This document shows, in pieces, positions 44,001 to 55,600 of a stretch of DNA of 64,000 bases. The stretch is from Podarcis raffonei. Its lineage: Eukaryota; Chordata; Lepidosauria; Squamata; Lacertidae. A program made the position numbers and the translations under genes. How positions within the stretch are numbered: the stretch's first letter is position 1; each line of letters opens with the position of its first letter. Below the pieces are notes generated by a model, which saw only the letters and a program-made list of their open reading frames with translations, was not told where the DNA came from and did not search any database. Location: NCBI RefSeq assembly GCF_027172205.1, contig NC_070614.1, positions 44,507,001 to 44,571,000 of the forward strand, in the 5' to 3' direction.

Positions 44001-47000
44001 GTGTTGGATATGTGATGGCTAGTGGAAAAGTTCCAATACATCTAGAGGCATGGCAAAGATTGTAGCTAGTCTGCCATTGATTGCTGTGGGAGCCCCTTCA
44101 CATGTCCACCTAGAACATATTCCCTTTAGAGGTGAGGACTTTCATATGGGGAAACAATTGCACACTGCTCTACTGTGTGTCCTAATTAGTCCCTATTACC
44201 AAGGAACATATACTAACACAAGACTGCTCAAAAAGAGTTTTCTTGGTTATCAGAAGAGGGCATACATTGACTAAATGCACAGTAACTAATACAGAGCAGC
44301 ATACAGCTACACACATACAGAAATCCTGGATGCCCTGAACTAAGAAACTCAAGCTCCTAGCATGAGGGCTATAACTAAATGTTTCCATGTTGCATTAATA
44401 TAATATCTTGAGAACATATGCTCCTGGCCCTTTTCTTGCCCATCATCTCAAATCCCTTCTATATCTTGAATCTTATCAAAGGCTGCTCTGAAGGAAACAG
44501 GTCTACATCCTTTATATACATATTTCATGACTATAGATTCAGGTAGGTAGCCGTGTTGGTCTGTCATAGTCATAATAAATAACAAGATGAAAGATTTTTC
44601 AAAAAAATTATTAAAAGGTGATCCAAAAAGAACTCCCTTAAGAGAATCAAGTCTTTTTGTCTTAAGACAGTCTTTAAAAGAATACTTCCAAAAAATATTT
44701 ATAATTCCAGTAGCACCTTACATCCCTTGCCTTTCCCTGTGGAACCAACTGCCATCATTAACAGTACCAAACTTAAAACCATGGAGAGACCTGGTCTGAA
44801 CAAAGACATTGGATTCTTATCTCATTATACATGACAAAGCCATTTTTCACCTTCTCACCCCTTGCTTTTTCCTGTAAGACCTATTGCAGTTGTTAAGAGT
44901 CGTCAACAGGCTCATCACAGCTATCTGCCAATCACCCATTCCCACCACTCTTCTGAGTAATACCCCTCCCCACCTTCTCACTATATAGAGGGATCTGGCA
45001 ACTTCTGTTTCAGTGTATCTGAAGAAGTGTGCATGCACACGAAAGCTCATACCAAGAACTAACTTAGTTGGTCTTTAAGGTGCTACTGGAAGGGGAAAAA
45101 AATTTTGTTTTGACTATGGCAGACCAACACGGCTACCTTTCTGTAACTGCCATCATTAACAGTTATCAACAGTTATAAGGTTGTAGCGACCTCAGCTTCA
45201 GAGTATCTGAAGATGTGTGTATGCACACGAAAGCTCATACCTAAAAAGCTTATATTTAGTTGGTCTTTATGGTGCTACTGGAATTATTTTTTTAAAAGGG
45301 GGGGAAGAGATTCTTTCAAAGACTGTCTTAAAACAAAAAGACTTGATTCTCTTCAGGAAGTTATTTTTGGATCATCTTTTAATAAAAAAATATTTTAATC
45401 TTTCATCTTGCTATTTACTATATCTCATGACTGTTGAGTTTACACTGATTTATGATTTCCCTCTCTATTTGATCTGCTGTTGAAATCTGGGTGCTCTCCA
45501 TTGGGAACTGAAGTGGGGGACCCCTGGATGAAAAGAACTTAAATTCTCCCAGGAAAACTATTGAATTGTCTTAGTAAGGCTATTACAAGACTACATAGAC
45601 CTTTTGATTCTCTTTCCACCTAGCTGCACTCATTTCTGCACAGAATTTCATTCAACAACGGTGCTGGGGATGAAATCACATTAAATGAACATGGAGAATT
45701 AGCAGGTGGATTTGATATTACAAACCTGGTCACTTTCCCAAATACTTCCTATGTCAGGGTCAAAGTCGGAAAGCTGGATCCTCAGGCTCCTCCTGGAAAA
45801 GAGCTCACCCTTAATGGGGACAGAATCCAATGGCACAGGGTCTTCACTCAGGTAAGGAAATCAATGCATATAGGGGCGGCATGTCTAGTTTTGCCACTTG
45901 AGGTGAAAGGAAAGTGCTGCCCACTACTAATAACACTGCTACTAATAATTCTACAGTGGTACCTTGGTTCTTGAATAACTTGGCTCCTGAACAAATTGAC
46001 ACCCGAATTCCGGTTTGTGAATGTTTTTCGGAAGTCAAACGTCTGAAGCAGCTTCTACTTGAGTACAGGAAGCTCCTGCAGCCAATCAGAAGTCACGCCT
46101 TGGTTTTTTTTAACAGCTTCGGGAGTCGAACGGACTTCCGGAACAGATTGAGTTCAAGAACTGAGGTACCACTGTATTAGTAAATGTGAAATGAACCATT
46201 CCTTCAAAAAGAGCAACATGCAAGGATGACATGCCAAACTAAGAAGGACCAATGGCTATCAAAGAGTGTTGTCCAAAATGTTTGTTTCTTCAAGGCAGCT
46301 CTCTACTTAGTGGCATTAGATAGAATGCTAAGCTAGCTATATCTTTGTGAATGAACATTGTAATCTTCATGAGTTTTTCAGATGCCACTTGGGACCCTAG
46401 TTTTGAATTGGAATGATAGAAGCAGGCGTGTTTGGAGGTGTTTGTCAGGTTGGCCCCTGCCACAGACCCAGGAGGAGCCCCCCAAACCATGCCTTGCTCA
46501 GAGTGGCTTGAAACCCGGCTGCCCATCCAAGTACTCCATGGGCTGCTGGGCAAGGCATGCCTAGGGAAGGAATCCAGCTGCTTGTCATGGTCCTGTGCTC
46601 CCTCAGAGGAGGGAGCAGCCAGCCAACCAGCCACATCTCAGGGGGGTATTGGACTGGAGGCAGAGTCCCAGATGCTCGGTGAAAGGGATGCATGATATAG
46701 GGCCGTTCTGCACACACGTGCATTCGCAAGCAGCAAACCCAGAAGTAACCCGTTCCCGTACTTCTGGATTTGCCGCGGATGTTCAGTGGAATGGACGCTC
46801 AACAGGGTGGACATTCAAGGAGGTATTACTGTACACGGTTCAGTCCAGTCCTAAATTGAGGAGTATTACATTTCACATAGTCAGACAATCTGGGGATCAA
46901 GAAAGTCAAGGGGCCAAGGTCACGAGAAGACCATGAGCAGCAAGGTCTGGTCAGGAATGACAAAAGTTGTTTCCAGCAACTGACTGAGGCTGGAAACCCT

Positions 47001-49629
47001 GCTTTAAAAACTGGAGCCAGCTGGTTCTCATCAGGAGCAAGAAGGCTGATCAGCAGCAGGTGGAGTCCCTTTGCCTTCTGCTCCTTTAGGCTGCTGCTCA
47101 GCAGGTGAAGCCGACTCCTGGCCCATGACACCACTGGCGTTGGCCATCAGAGCAGCGGTGCAGTTCTACATCCCTAGTTAGCTGTTGGCACTGTTGTAAG
47201 TGTTGTAGAGTGCAAAGCTTAGCTTAGAGGGAAGAAAAGAGAGGCTGGTGGATGGAGTTGCAAGAGACAGAAGGCGGGCAGGCAGGCAATATATCTTTCA
47301 AGGTTCACACTAATAAACATTTTTGGAATGTCTTAATGCCCACATCCATTTTGCTTTCAGGATTGTTAACCCCATATTTGCCAAATCCCATTTCCCTTAT
47401 ATGAAGGATGAAGAGATTCTTTTGCATATATTGAGAGTATGGATCCTACATTTAACATTTCTGGCCCTCCTATTTAATGATAGATCACCTGATGTTAGAT
47501 GAATCCCTGAAACATTTTCTTAATATTAACCTCTTCCTATATCTTTGGATAGGTGCCACCCGTATCATTATGCAATGCCAACTGTCTTCCTGGTTATGAG
47601 AAGAAAAAGAAGGAGGGGAAGAAGTTCTGCTGTTATGCTTGTGATCCATGTCCTCATGGGATGTTCTCAAATCAGAAGGGTGAGAGATGCCACATTAGCA
47701 TATACAAGTTATTTTAGTAAATTATGAACAAATGGGCAATGGGGTTTGCTCTGTATGGCCTCAATTAATATTTTTTAATAAAAATAGTATATTAATTTCC
47801 CTTCAGTATCAGTAAAAGCTGCCACTATGAAGAAATTATCTTAGCTTTCTATGGAGTAAACCATCAGAATGTGACTTTATCTGTCACATAAAGATTTTCC
47901 ATCACTGTATCTACATTGATCATTTAAATGTTATTAAATATAATGTTCCGTAATGTTTAATGCAGTTTCCCATTGCTGGTGGCTCACTGCTGTGGTGTCA
48001 CATTTTAATAATGCATTTTAACTTTATAAACCACTAGTGTAGCTTCACCTCAAATCTGTTTTGATGCAACGACATAAATTTCATACAGTGGTAGCTTGGG
48101 TTACAGACGCTTCAGGTTACAGACTCCGCTAATCCAGAAATAGTACCTCGGGTTAAGAATGTTGCTTCATGATGAGAACAGAAATCACATGGTGGCGGTG
48201 TGGCGGCAGTGGGGGGGGCCCATTAGCTAAAGTGGTGCCTCAGGTTAAGAACAGTTTCAGGTTAAGAATGGACCTGCAGAATGAAATAAGTTCTTAACCC
48301 GAGGTACCACTGTACATACATTTTGTCCTGGAAGAAAACAATAAAGTTTTGGGGAAGGGAGGATAGAATAGAAGTGGCGGTTTTTTCTCTAAGACCAAGG
48401 CTCTTTGGGGACAGTGTTAAAATCCTATAAAAATCAACCCTCTTCCTTCCAAGATTTCAGCTATAATATTTCTCTGATTTCATTCTGAAGTATTTGTGGT
48501 TCTAAGAAAATGGAGGAGGACCACCAAAATAATAGTTTCCCCATATATGAAATGTAAGATTTCATGCGTAACTTTATTTTCAAAGCATCTAGGGCACAAG
48601 CATTTGAACTAGAAGTTTTGAAACTTTTGCTTGGGGAACACAATGGTAAGGGGTCTCCTGAGTTTTTGAAAAAACACTCTTAAGCATATTCCAGATTGTT
48701 TCCAATTGTCATGCAACCTTTTTTCAGGGTTGGAAACCTGTGCCAGATGTCCTCCGGATCAATATCCAAATGAAGAGCAGAACAAGTGCATTCCAAAGAA
48801 ACCAAATGTCCTAGGCTTTGGTGAAACTTTGGCCATGGTTTCAGCTTTTTCTGCACTTTTATTCTCTCTGATCACAGCTATGGTACTTGGCATTTTCATT
48901 AAGCACTGGGACACTGCCATCGTCAAAGCCAATAACAGAAGCCTCACTTACATTCTCCTCATCTCCCTCCTCTTGTGTTTCCTGTGCTCCTTGATGTTCA
49001 TTGGAATGCCTCATAAGACAACCTGCCCACTCCGACAAACGGCTTTTGGCATTGTCTTCTCTGTAGCCCTCTCTAGCATCTTGGCCAAGACTATTTCAGT
49101 GGTTTTGGCATTCATGGCTACCAAGCCAGATTCCACAATCAGGAAGTGGGTAGGCAAAAAACTGGCTTACTCCATTGTCCTTTCCTGCTCTGTAATTCAA
49201 GTAGGAATCTGTGCCTCCTGGTTGGCAACCTCTCCCCCATTCCCAGATGTGGACATGCATTCAAGCAGTGAAGAAATTATATTCTTATGTAATGAGGGGT
49301 CAGTTGTCATGTTCTATGGTGTTTTAGGCTACATGGGCTTCCTGGCCATTATCAGCTTCACTGTGGCCTTCTTAGCCCGGAAGTTGCCGGACAGCTTCAA
49401 TGAAGCTAAGTTCATCACCTTCAGCATGCTGGTCTTCTGCAGTGTTTGGTTCTCCTTTATTCCTACATACTTGAGCACCAGAGGAAAATACATGGTGGCT
49501 GTGGAGATCTTCTCCATTTTGGCTTCCAGTGCTGGGCTGCTGGGTTGCATCTTTTCCCCTAAATGCTACATTATTGTGGTGAGGCCTGAGCTGAATAACA
49601 GAGAGCAGCTGATAAGGAGAAAGATGTAA
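37819..49629 (+). CDS. V2R gene D, complete (six exons, 892 aa)
   Basis: Vomeronasal type-2 receptor. Join: 37819-38057, 39610-39901, 41137-42027, 45624-45851, 47553-47679, 48728-49629. Open frame, GT-AG borders, phases 2,0,0,0,1. Signal peptide [11 protein letters not shown] within the first 25 residues, Venus-flytrap domain to about 550, cysteine-rich linker about 551-620, seven helices after that, tail [11 protein letters not shown]. Exon 1 ends in AG|G, so residue 80 is Arg where the others have Val. In exon 6 the first intracellular loop reads [13 protein letters not shown]: Trp replaces the Arg found in A, B, C and E (TGG for CGG, a CpG-type change). Whether this harms folding or G-protein coupling is unknown. 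Introns suggest a mosaic of C-like (intron 3) and E-like (intron 5) parts. Confidence 0.92.
38058..39609. other. Gene D intron 1
   Basis: Related to intron 1 of C and E but more diverged, with a Sauria SINE piece at 38674-38822. Nothing else recognised. Confidence 0.6.
38674..38822 (-). mobile_element. Sauria-type SINE, 3' fragment
   Basis: GGTAAAGGTAAAGGGACCCC and CGACTCTGGAGTTGC match the inverse 3' half of the SINE at 1069-1415. The tRNA head is missing. Confidence 0.75.
39610..39901 (+). CDS. Gene D exon 2
   Basis: [20 protein letters not shown] to GLYKIPQ; acceptor TTTGTAG, donor GTAC. Confidence 0.93.
39902..41136. other. Gene D intron 2
   Basis: Matches C and E, with one CORE-SINE insertion at 40227-40480. 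A 20-bp-scale local repeat (GAAACCTATAGGAGAACTCC) occurs twice near 40715 and 40745. Confidence 0.6.
40227..40480 (+). mobile_element. CORE-SINE (tRNA-derived, L2-type tail)
   Basis: tRNA-like head with A box (TGGTGTAGTGGTTAAGAGC) and B box (GGGTTCGTATC), core GCTGGGTGACCTTGGGC as in MIR-like SINEs, and a tail ending in (CTT)n. Absent from intron 2 of C and E. Confidence 0.85.
41137..42027 (+). CDS. Gene D exon 3
   Basis: 297 codons from [16 protein letters not shown] to EPWQ; acceptor TTTTTCAG, donor GTAGTG. Confidence 0.95.
42170..42225 (+). repeat. CR1-like 3' end
   Basis: GTGATCCCCTCCAACTGTAT then GATCCTATGATTCT; orthologue of 22618-22672. Confidence 0.5.
42271..43841 (-). mobile_element. 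L1-clade LINE, 5'-truncated, antisense
   Basis: The minus strand encodes the ORF2 C terminus (KMWSKPPFK-type start, then [20 protein letters not shown] and [10 protein letters not shown]). Flanks carry AGCAAAGATTTTTT at 42257-42270 and 43842-43855, the target-site duplication. Orthologue of 22713-24135. The interior part corresponding to 23766-24058 of gene C is replaced by the LTR-like block. Confidence 0.85.
43335..43785 (-). mobile_element. LTR-like fossil insert
   Basis: On the minus strand it has, in order, ACCAATGGGAACC (CCAAT type), GTGTATAAGG (TATA type) and AAAATAAACTTG (polyadenylation type), the layout of an LTR of about 450 bp. No internal region and no clear target duplication. 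Family unresolved. Absent from gene C, so younger than the C/D duplication. Confidence 0.45.
44537..45415. repeat. Nested repeat cluster with 115-bp inverted ends
   Basis: Positions about 44585-44700 and 45300-45412 are near-perfect inverses (AACAAGATGAAAGATTTTTC left, AATCTTTCATCTTGCTATTT right). Between them lie two copies of the repeat with CACACGAAAGCTCATACC, AGTTGGTCTTTAAGGTGCTA and (first copy) CAGACCAACACGGCTACC. The left edge has the inverse of that last motif. Flanking TATATTTCATGACTA / TATATCTCATGACT looks like a target duplication. Family name unknown to me. C and E lack the cluster. Confidence 0.6.
45624..45851 (+). CDS. Gene D exon 4
   Basis: 76 codons from [18 protein letters not shown] to IQWHRVFTQ; acceptor CACCTAG, donor GTAAGG. 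Confidence 0.93.
45954..46174. mobile_element. Tc1/mariner (Tigger-like) MITE
   Basis: 221 bp, ends CAGTGGTACCTTGGTTCTTG and TTCAAGAACTGAGGTACCACTG-type inverse, with TA at 45952-45953 and 46175-46176. Different subfamily from the one at 48086-48312. Absent from C and E at this site. Confidence 0.85.
46420..47290. repeat. GC-rich shared segment, gene D copy
   Basis: Copy of 26820-27690, with a deletion around 46555-46580 and a right end cut at GGCAGGCAGGCAA. Confidence 0.5.
47553..47679 (+). CDS. Gene D exon 5
   Basis: 42 codons from [17 protein letters not shown] to GMFSNQK plus one base; acceptor GGATAG, donor GTGAG. Confidence 0.93.
47680..48727. other. Gene D intron 5
   Basis: Matches gene E intron 5 along its length, with the shared MITE. 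Nothing else recognised. Confidence 0.65.
48086..48312. mobile_element. Tc1/mariner MITE shared with gene E
   Basis: Ends CAGTGGTAG and GGTACCACTG, TA at 48084-48085 and 48313-48314; interior of GGTTAAGAA / TTCAGGTTA units. Same site as 60746-60958; empty in gene C. Confidence 0.85.
48728..49629 (+). CDS. Gene D exon 6 (seven-transmembrane domain)
   Basis: Acceptor TTTTTTCAG ends at 48727; stop TAA 49627-49629. [15 protein letters not shown], seven helices; KHWDTAIVK loop with Trp at codon 48907-48909. Confidence 0.95.
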
Positions 49630-49839
49630 ATAACAGAATAGTTTGTCATTTCTGTATTTACACTCTAGACTAGTTGGCATGGTAATTTCCCTGTGGTTTT
49701 TTCAAGAAATGAATTTACCTGAAATGATGAAAATTACAGAAGAGATTGTCTTATCATTTATATTCTTGATATCTAGTGTAGTTGCATATGACGTGTAAAT
49801 GAACTGGGGAAAAACTATGGATGATATCCATAGCACCTC

Positions 49840-49996
49840 TGAGCACCAGAAGAAAATACATAGTGGCTGTGGAGATTTTCTCCATCTTGGCTTCCAGTAC
49901 TGGCTTGCTGGCTTGCCTGTTTTCCCTTAATACTACATTATTATGATAAGGCCTGAACTGATTAATAGAGAACAGCTGATATGGAGCAACGTATAA
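49840..49996 (+). pseudogene. Relic of V2R exon 6 tail
   Basis: 157 bp matching the last 158 bp of exon 6, closest to gene [21 protein letters not shown], then a frameshift and stops, ending in GAGCAACGTATAAATGACAG like B's GAGCAAAGCATAAATGACAG. The sequence after it is B-type 3' flank. Remnant of a receptor gene lost in recombination. Confidence 0.85.
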
Positions 49997-51086
49997 ATGA
50001 CAGAAGAGATTGTAGTTTATGTTGGGAGTTAGGCTCTATAACCTTTCTGGCCAGTGTCAGATGTGGGGGTCAAAATAACAGAAGAGCTTGTCTTATCATT
50101 TATGTTTTTGGGATCCAGCAAAGTTACATATGAGGTGGAAATGAGTTGGGACTATGTATATGAATGAAACTATGGATCAAATCCAACATATCCAACAATC
50201 TAAATCCCTTACTCTACTTTCCCAGCATCCACTTTCCCAATAGGTTCTGAAACCCCTGAGCAGATGTTGGGGTGTAATGGAAACTGCATATAGAGAAAAG
50301 GGAAAAGGGAACAGTGTAAGCTGCCTTATGTTGAGTGAGAGCATTGCTCAATCTATTAGGGCCATGCACTAGACTCAACCAAGTCTCCATTCAAATTATG
50401 GAAGAATTTGGGCAGTTTGGGTTGTTTGATCTTGGGGCTGTTGGGAAGGAATATCAGGCAAGACGTGGAGGCAGGCACTAGCCTGGGGAAATTGTGTGTA
50501 GTCTGAGACCTATCTGCTCCTCAGGTATGTCTTCCCCATGGCTTTGTGCCATCTAAGATCTAAGATGATAGAGAGCTACGACCTTCCCTTTCTCTGCTCA
50601 TCTCATAATTTTTTATATTTCCATAATTATTATTTCTTTCAAACTCTTCCTACCATTGGATGAAAATACAAAAGAGGGTCAGCTATCATTTGAACTAATG
50701 GGAACCTAAACAGAACTCTACTATTTGCACAAAGGCTGAGAAATAAGGTATAGATAAGTAGCACTGTGAGGCAGAGTCGGTTTCCTTTAAAGAACAAATC
50801 TAGTCACTGTTAAGTGGGAAGTGTTTTTCTATATTTGTTTGTTCTTTGGTCTAACTATTCAACTGTTTTAAAATAAAATTCTTTTTTAAAAGATCTCTTC
50901 ACATTCAATGTTTCTATAACTGCCTTACAAAAAAAATAAATCTTCAAACTCCAAGGAAAAACTGGGACTTCTGCACTTCTGTAATCTGATACCTGCAATG
51001 ACATGGGGCTGGAAAAGGAGTCAGGAAGTAATTCACCTTCACATGGACACTGCTTCAGGCTCAGGGGGCTCAAATACTTGACAAAG

Positions 51087-51327
51087 AGAGCCAGTGTGAT
51101 GTAGTGGTTAAGAGCAGTAGACTCATAATCTAGTGAACTGGGTTCGCATCTCCGCTCCTCCACATGCAGCTGCTGGGTGACCTTGGGCTAGTCCCACTTC
51201 TTTGAAGTCTCTCAGCCCCACCCACCTCACAAAGTGTTTGTTGTGGGGGAGGAAGGGAAAGGAGAATGTTAGCCGCTTTGAGACACCTTCAGATAGTGAT
51301 AAAGCGGGATATCAAATCCAAATCCAA
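51087..51327 (+). mobile_element. CORE-SINE (tRNA-derived)
   Basis: Same family as 40227-40480. Flanked by ACAAAG at 51081-51086 and 51328-51333; the B-C region at 17415 has the empty site. Confidence 0.88.
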
Positions 51328-51904
51328 ACAAAGCCCTGACAGTTCAGCATGACACCAGACACAAGGCATTTTTTCAACAGCCCAAACCTTCCTTACACCA
51401 AGGGTACCCAATCTGTTGCCCTCCAGATGTTGCTGGACTACAGCTCACATCAGTTTACAATTGGCTATTATTATCATGGATGATGAAAGCTGTAATCCAG
51501 AAACACCTGGAGGGAAAAATACTGCCTATCACTGCCTGACAGTGATAGACCACCTAGTCTTCAGAATTACTACTTCTTACAAGAGTAAAAGATGGGTGGC
51601 ACAGTTGTTCCTTAGCATGCCACTCTGCTTCAAACGGTATATATGTGCTCTTTCAAAAGCAGTTCGGCTGTGTTCTCCAGGGACTCTATATCCTGATATG
51701 GTTTGGACCCTTTCCACCATTGTTCCCAAGATTCTGTAAGTGTAATCGATGTTACATATGACAGCGAGTGTAAGGGCCAGGAGGAAATTAGACAAATGGG
51801 GAAAGGATGCAGTTGGCTCCCCTCTAAACACATTTTGATAGAGGAAATTTTAGGAAAAAGATGGATGCCTGCCTACAGGTGGGGTGTTTTTATTTTTGTT
51901 TGTA

Positions 51905-51985
51905 GTTATGGATGTCCTGCATTAGCAAGCGGATAATACTTGACGACCTTAGAAATCTCTTCCTAATCTAGGATTGTGTGATGTG
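51905..51985 (+). repeat. CR1-like 3' end
   Basis: Same relic as at 17905-17985, upstream of gene E. Confidence 0.4.
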
Positions 51986-52424
51986 ACAGATATGTTTACT
52001 TCGGAAATCATTTCTGATGCACTATAGAGTCAAAAACAAAAAAGGTTATCTGACCTGTAATTATTAAGATTATTATAATCAATTCACCTGGCAAAGCACC
52101 AGAAGGCATAATGAAAAATAAAGATTCAAAAACTGAATCAGAAATGATTAAAAGCTCCCCAGTGTTCCGTTGACAGCTATGGTAAGGGAAGAGAGAGGAG
52201 GCCAGGCTCTGTTATTTCAGTCAGTTTCCCTCTATCATTGTATAGGTCAGGTTTAAAATCACTCTCAATAAATTCACATTCAATTCATTTTTTTAGAAAC
52301 AGTGATAAAGTTAAACAAAAAGTGGATACCTGCCCCTTTAAGAACTTGATTTCCAAAGTCAGCTGTCATCAAATACATCCTGTTGAAGTCAGGCTGATGA
52401 TAGTAACAATACTGTAGAGAGTCC

Positions 52425-52663
52425 ATGTGTAGAAGGAGATTTGTGATGAGAATGTTGTTGCTGCTGTTTCTCCTGCTGCTTCCCAATATGGTGCCCCAAG
52501 TGCACACTGTTGTTTGCAGCAGAAATAACCCTGTGCATATTCCACATGAGTGGTATGAACCAGGTGACCTTATCATTGGCGGGATATTGTCTTATATGTA
52601 TTACATATTCTCCAGCATTTCCTTCCATCAACACCCATCTCACAACTATGTTGACAATCCAGT
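52425..52663 (+). CDS. Gene E exon 1
   Basis: [20 protein letters not shown], then [16 protein letters not shown]; donor GTAAGT. Confidence 0.9.
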
Positions 52664-55600
52664 GTAAGTAAATGGACCTTAAGATTATTTCCTTTATGCT
52701 TTATACATTTGGATCTGTCTAGAAAGTACTTTTGCGTTGGAAAAAATGCTATGAAAAATATTATTTATTTATTTTTTAAAAAAAGTCGTAAGAATTTATA
52801 AGAATATTTTATTATTGGTTCAGAGTAAAGAGGAGATACACCATAACCTGCTTCAAGTTGGATGGTAGTTCTCCATCCTCCAGTGAAGCATAGATGAACT
52901 TCCCCAGCCAAAGAGGCAGAATTAGGGTTGTGCGAGCAGTGTACACATATTGGAGACAGAGCCATGGGAGCACTGCCTCAAAGCCATGTAAGCCAGGCAC
53001 TGGGATTGAGGAGAGGGCCATTAGCATCTGACAAGGTTCTGGAGTCCTCCTGCCTCCTTCATAAAGCCTAGTTAGCAATTTTTTCAGCTTTGGGAACTAG
53101 GTGGAAGGACTCTAGGACCCTGCCAGAGCCTTGTGACTCCTTCCTAAGGGAAGGCAATGCAAGGTCTACGTGGGTGCAAATTTTCATCCTCGCTAAGGGC
53201 GTCATAGTACTCAAGTCTGCCACTGCCAGTCACTCCTATAAAGCTCCATTTAAAAAGCCAAGACAGCCAAGGGTCAAGGGGCCAGTTTGACAACTTCATT
53301 TCTTCAAGCGCATTCACTACATCCTCTGGCCACAATAATCAAAACTGATCCAGCAAAAATGGAACGGAGAGTGCACTGCATACCATTTGACAGGCTCCAA
53401 TCGTATCATGCAATTCTGTCTGAGACTGATTCCATCTCTAAAGTGCTTCCAAAGACGTAGCAGCAGGCTGCTAACGTTATAAGAGAAATGCTCTCTTGGC
53501 CAGATGACAAAAGAATATTCAACACTGAAAAGCTCTTCCAGATAGCTGGTTGTGGACGCAGTTCTGGTAAAGATGAAGATATGAAACTTCAACTGTGTTT
53601 GAGCTGATGCAGTTTCAGATCACCAGCACTTGCTCTCTAGCCATTGATCCTCCTGCCCACAGTAATATATCATGGCAACCTTTCATTGGGGATATTTGGG
53701 TTCAAATCTCCATTTTCTGGGTCACCTACAACTTAGGCACTTTTGTGAGTATGCAAGGGGAGAGAGGAGGGCTATGAAGCCCAGCTTCAGCAGCTGTAGT
53801 GAAGGATGGTACAAAATGGAACTCATGTCTAAAGTACATTGCAAACAATCAGGGATACATTTTAAATACGCTTAGTAATAATGGGAGGAGAGCCCTTTTA
53901 CCATCATCACTGCTAGCTCATCACTGGACATTCTTCATATTCAAAATGGCAGCTGCCAATTCCTTTATTTAATTTCATAGCATTTCAATTGCTAGGGACA
54001 GCTGCGTACTGACAAAGGGATATTGAACTGATTTCAATAACTGTAACATAGCCATGTGGCACAGTTCTTCTTTCTAGTGATAAAAATCTGACTTGGATGG
54101 ATGAGAACTCCAAACATTAACTCTAAAAGCATAAAGCAATTTGAATATTTACAAGAATATTTAACAGGGACAGTTGAATCTCTCACATCTCTATGTTGTG
54201 CACTGTTTTATTCCCCATAAAATAGTAACACACTTTATTTGTAGGGTGATGAGAAAGTTCTACCAACACATCCTCGCCTTGGTGTTTGCTGTTGATGAGA
54301 TCAATGAGAATCCCAAGATCTTGCCCAATGCCACGCTTGGATTCCACATCTATGATACCTATTTTGATTCAAGGATGACCTATCAAAACACTCTGCATCT
54401 GCTCTTTAAATCATATCATTTTGTCCCCAACTACATATGTGGAATTCAGAAAAAAGTAGTAGGAGTCATTGGGGGACTTAGCTCTCACACCTCCTCATCC
54501 ATGGCAGATGTCTTAGGTCTTTACAAGATTCCACAGGTACATAAAATAGATATGTCATTCGGTAGTTCACTCTACACTCCTTCTATTGGAAGCTGTTGAT
54601 TCATAAGTATCAAGTCGAAAAAGGAAAATGGTTGCAATATATCGATATATTTGAGGACGTTAGTATGTGCATAAACCAACTTTTATGAGAGAGCCATGTT
54701 CCCAAAGATGTGAGTTTAATATATTTAGTGGAGGATTGGGCTCACATTATTTCAATTCTGCAAGCATTGTCCTAGCTGTCTGAAAAGTACCAATCCCAAT
54801 TCATGCTGTTGATAATCACTTGCACAGGCATAAATAACTCAAGACAAGAATGGCCCTCTCCCTAGGAATCATGAAATTCCCACCTTGTGGAAGTGTGATG
54901 TTGTTCAGCACTGTCCTCTTTCAGAGGCTAATGAAAAGCACCTTTCTTGTGTTTTTTTCTGAACTTCATTTTAGTTGCCTTAATTTTTGCTGGCATTTTA
55001 TTTTCATTATATATACAGTAATGGTTTATTGTTGATCACAGAAGAATAAAACATATTATATTCAAGAAACCTATAGGAGAACTCCCAAGAGAGTTCTTAG
55101 TATATAAACCATCCAAGTCTCTCCACAACCGCTTTAAAGGTTATAGACCAAAACAACATGATCAATGGTTTGTCTCCCTCCATTTCCACAATCAAGTTTT
55201 GTTGATTTATCCAAGCAGTATGTGGAAACGAGCAGGGATAAATGCTCTCCAGACTTTGACTCCTCAATAATAGGAATCAATATATACATAAATAAATGAG
55301 CAAGATTGTTTGTTTTGTGTGTTTTTCTAGGTAAATGGGAGGGTGGCCCTTTCTCTAAGATTAGAAAAGATGGAATCCATAGGGTTTATATTAGATAAAT
55401 GAGTGTGTTGTGAATTCTTGTTTCCACATGGAAAAGTTGGGCTTTTTTCTTTTTCAGATATCCTATGGTTCATTTGAACCGGCCATAAATGATCACATCA
55501 AATTCGCTTCCTTTTATCGTATGGTCCCCAATGAAGATCTTCAGTACAAGGGAATTATCCAGTTACTTCTGCATTTCAGATGGAAATGGGTTGGGCTCAT

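Larger units (their letters stand above)
42028..45623. other. Gene D intron 3
   Basis: Contains a CR1-like end (42170-42225), antisense L1 (42271-43841) interrupted by an LTR-like insert, and a nested repeat cluster (44537-45415). The rest matches C and E. Confidence 0.65.
45852..47552. other. Gene D intron 4
   Basis: Has a Tigger-like MITE (45954-46174) and the shared GC-rich segment (46420-47290). No L1. Confidence 0.65.
49630..52424. other. Intergenic D-E
   Basis: Holds an exon-6 relic (49840-49996), a B-type 3' flank to a candidate AATAAA (50872-50877), a CORE-SINE (51087-51327), a CR1-like end (51905-51985) and the conserved V2R 5' flank (from about 52030). Confidence 0.65.

Noticed and set aside
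49680-49839. Possible further V2R exon upstream of the relic
   Set aside because: It matches 3' flank sequence of gene B (near 16450-16540), not coding sequence.
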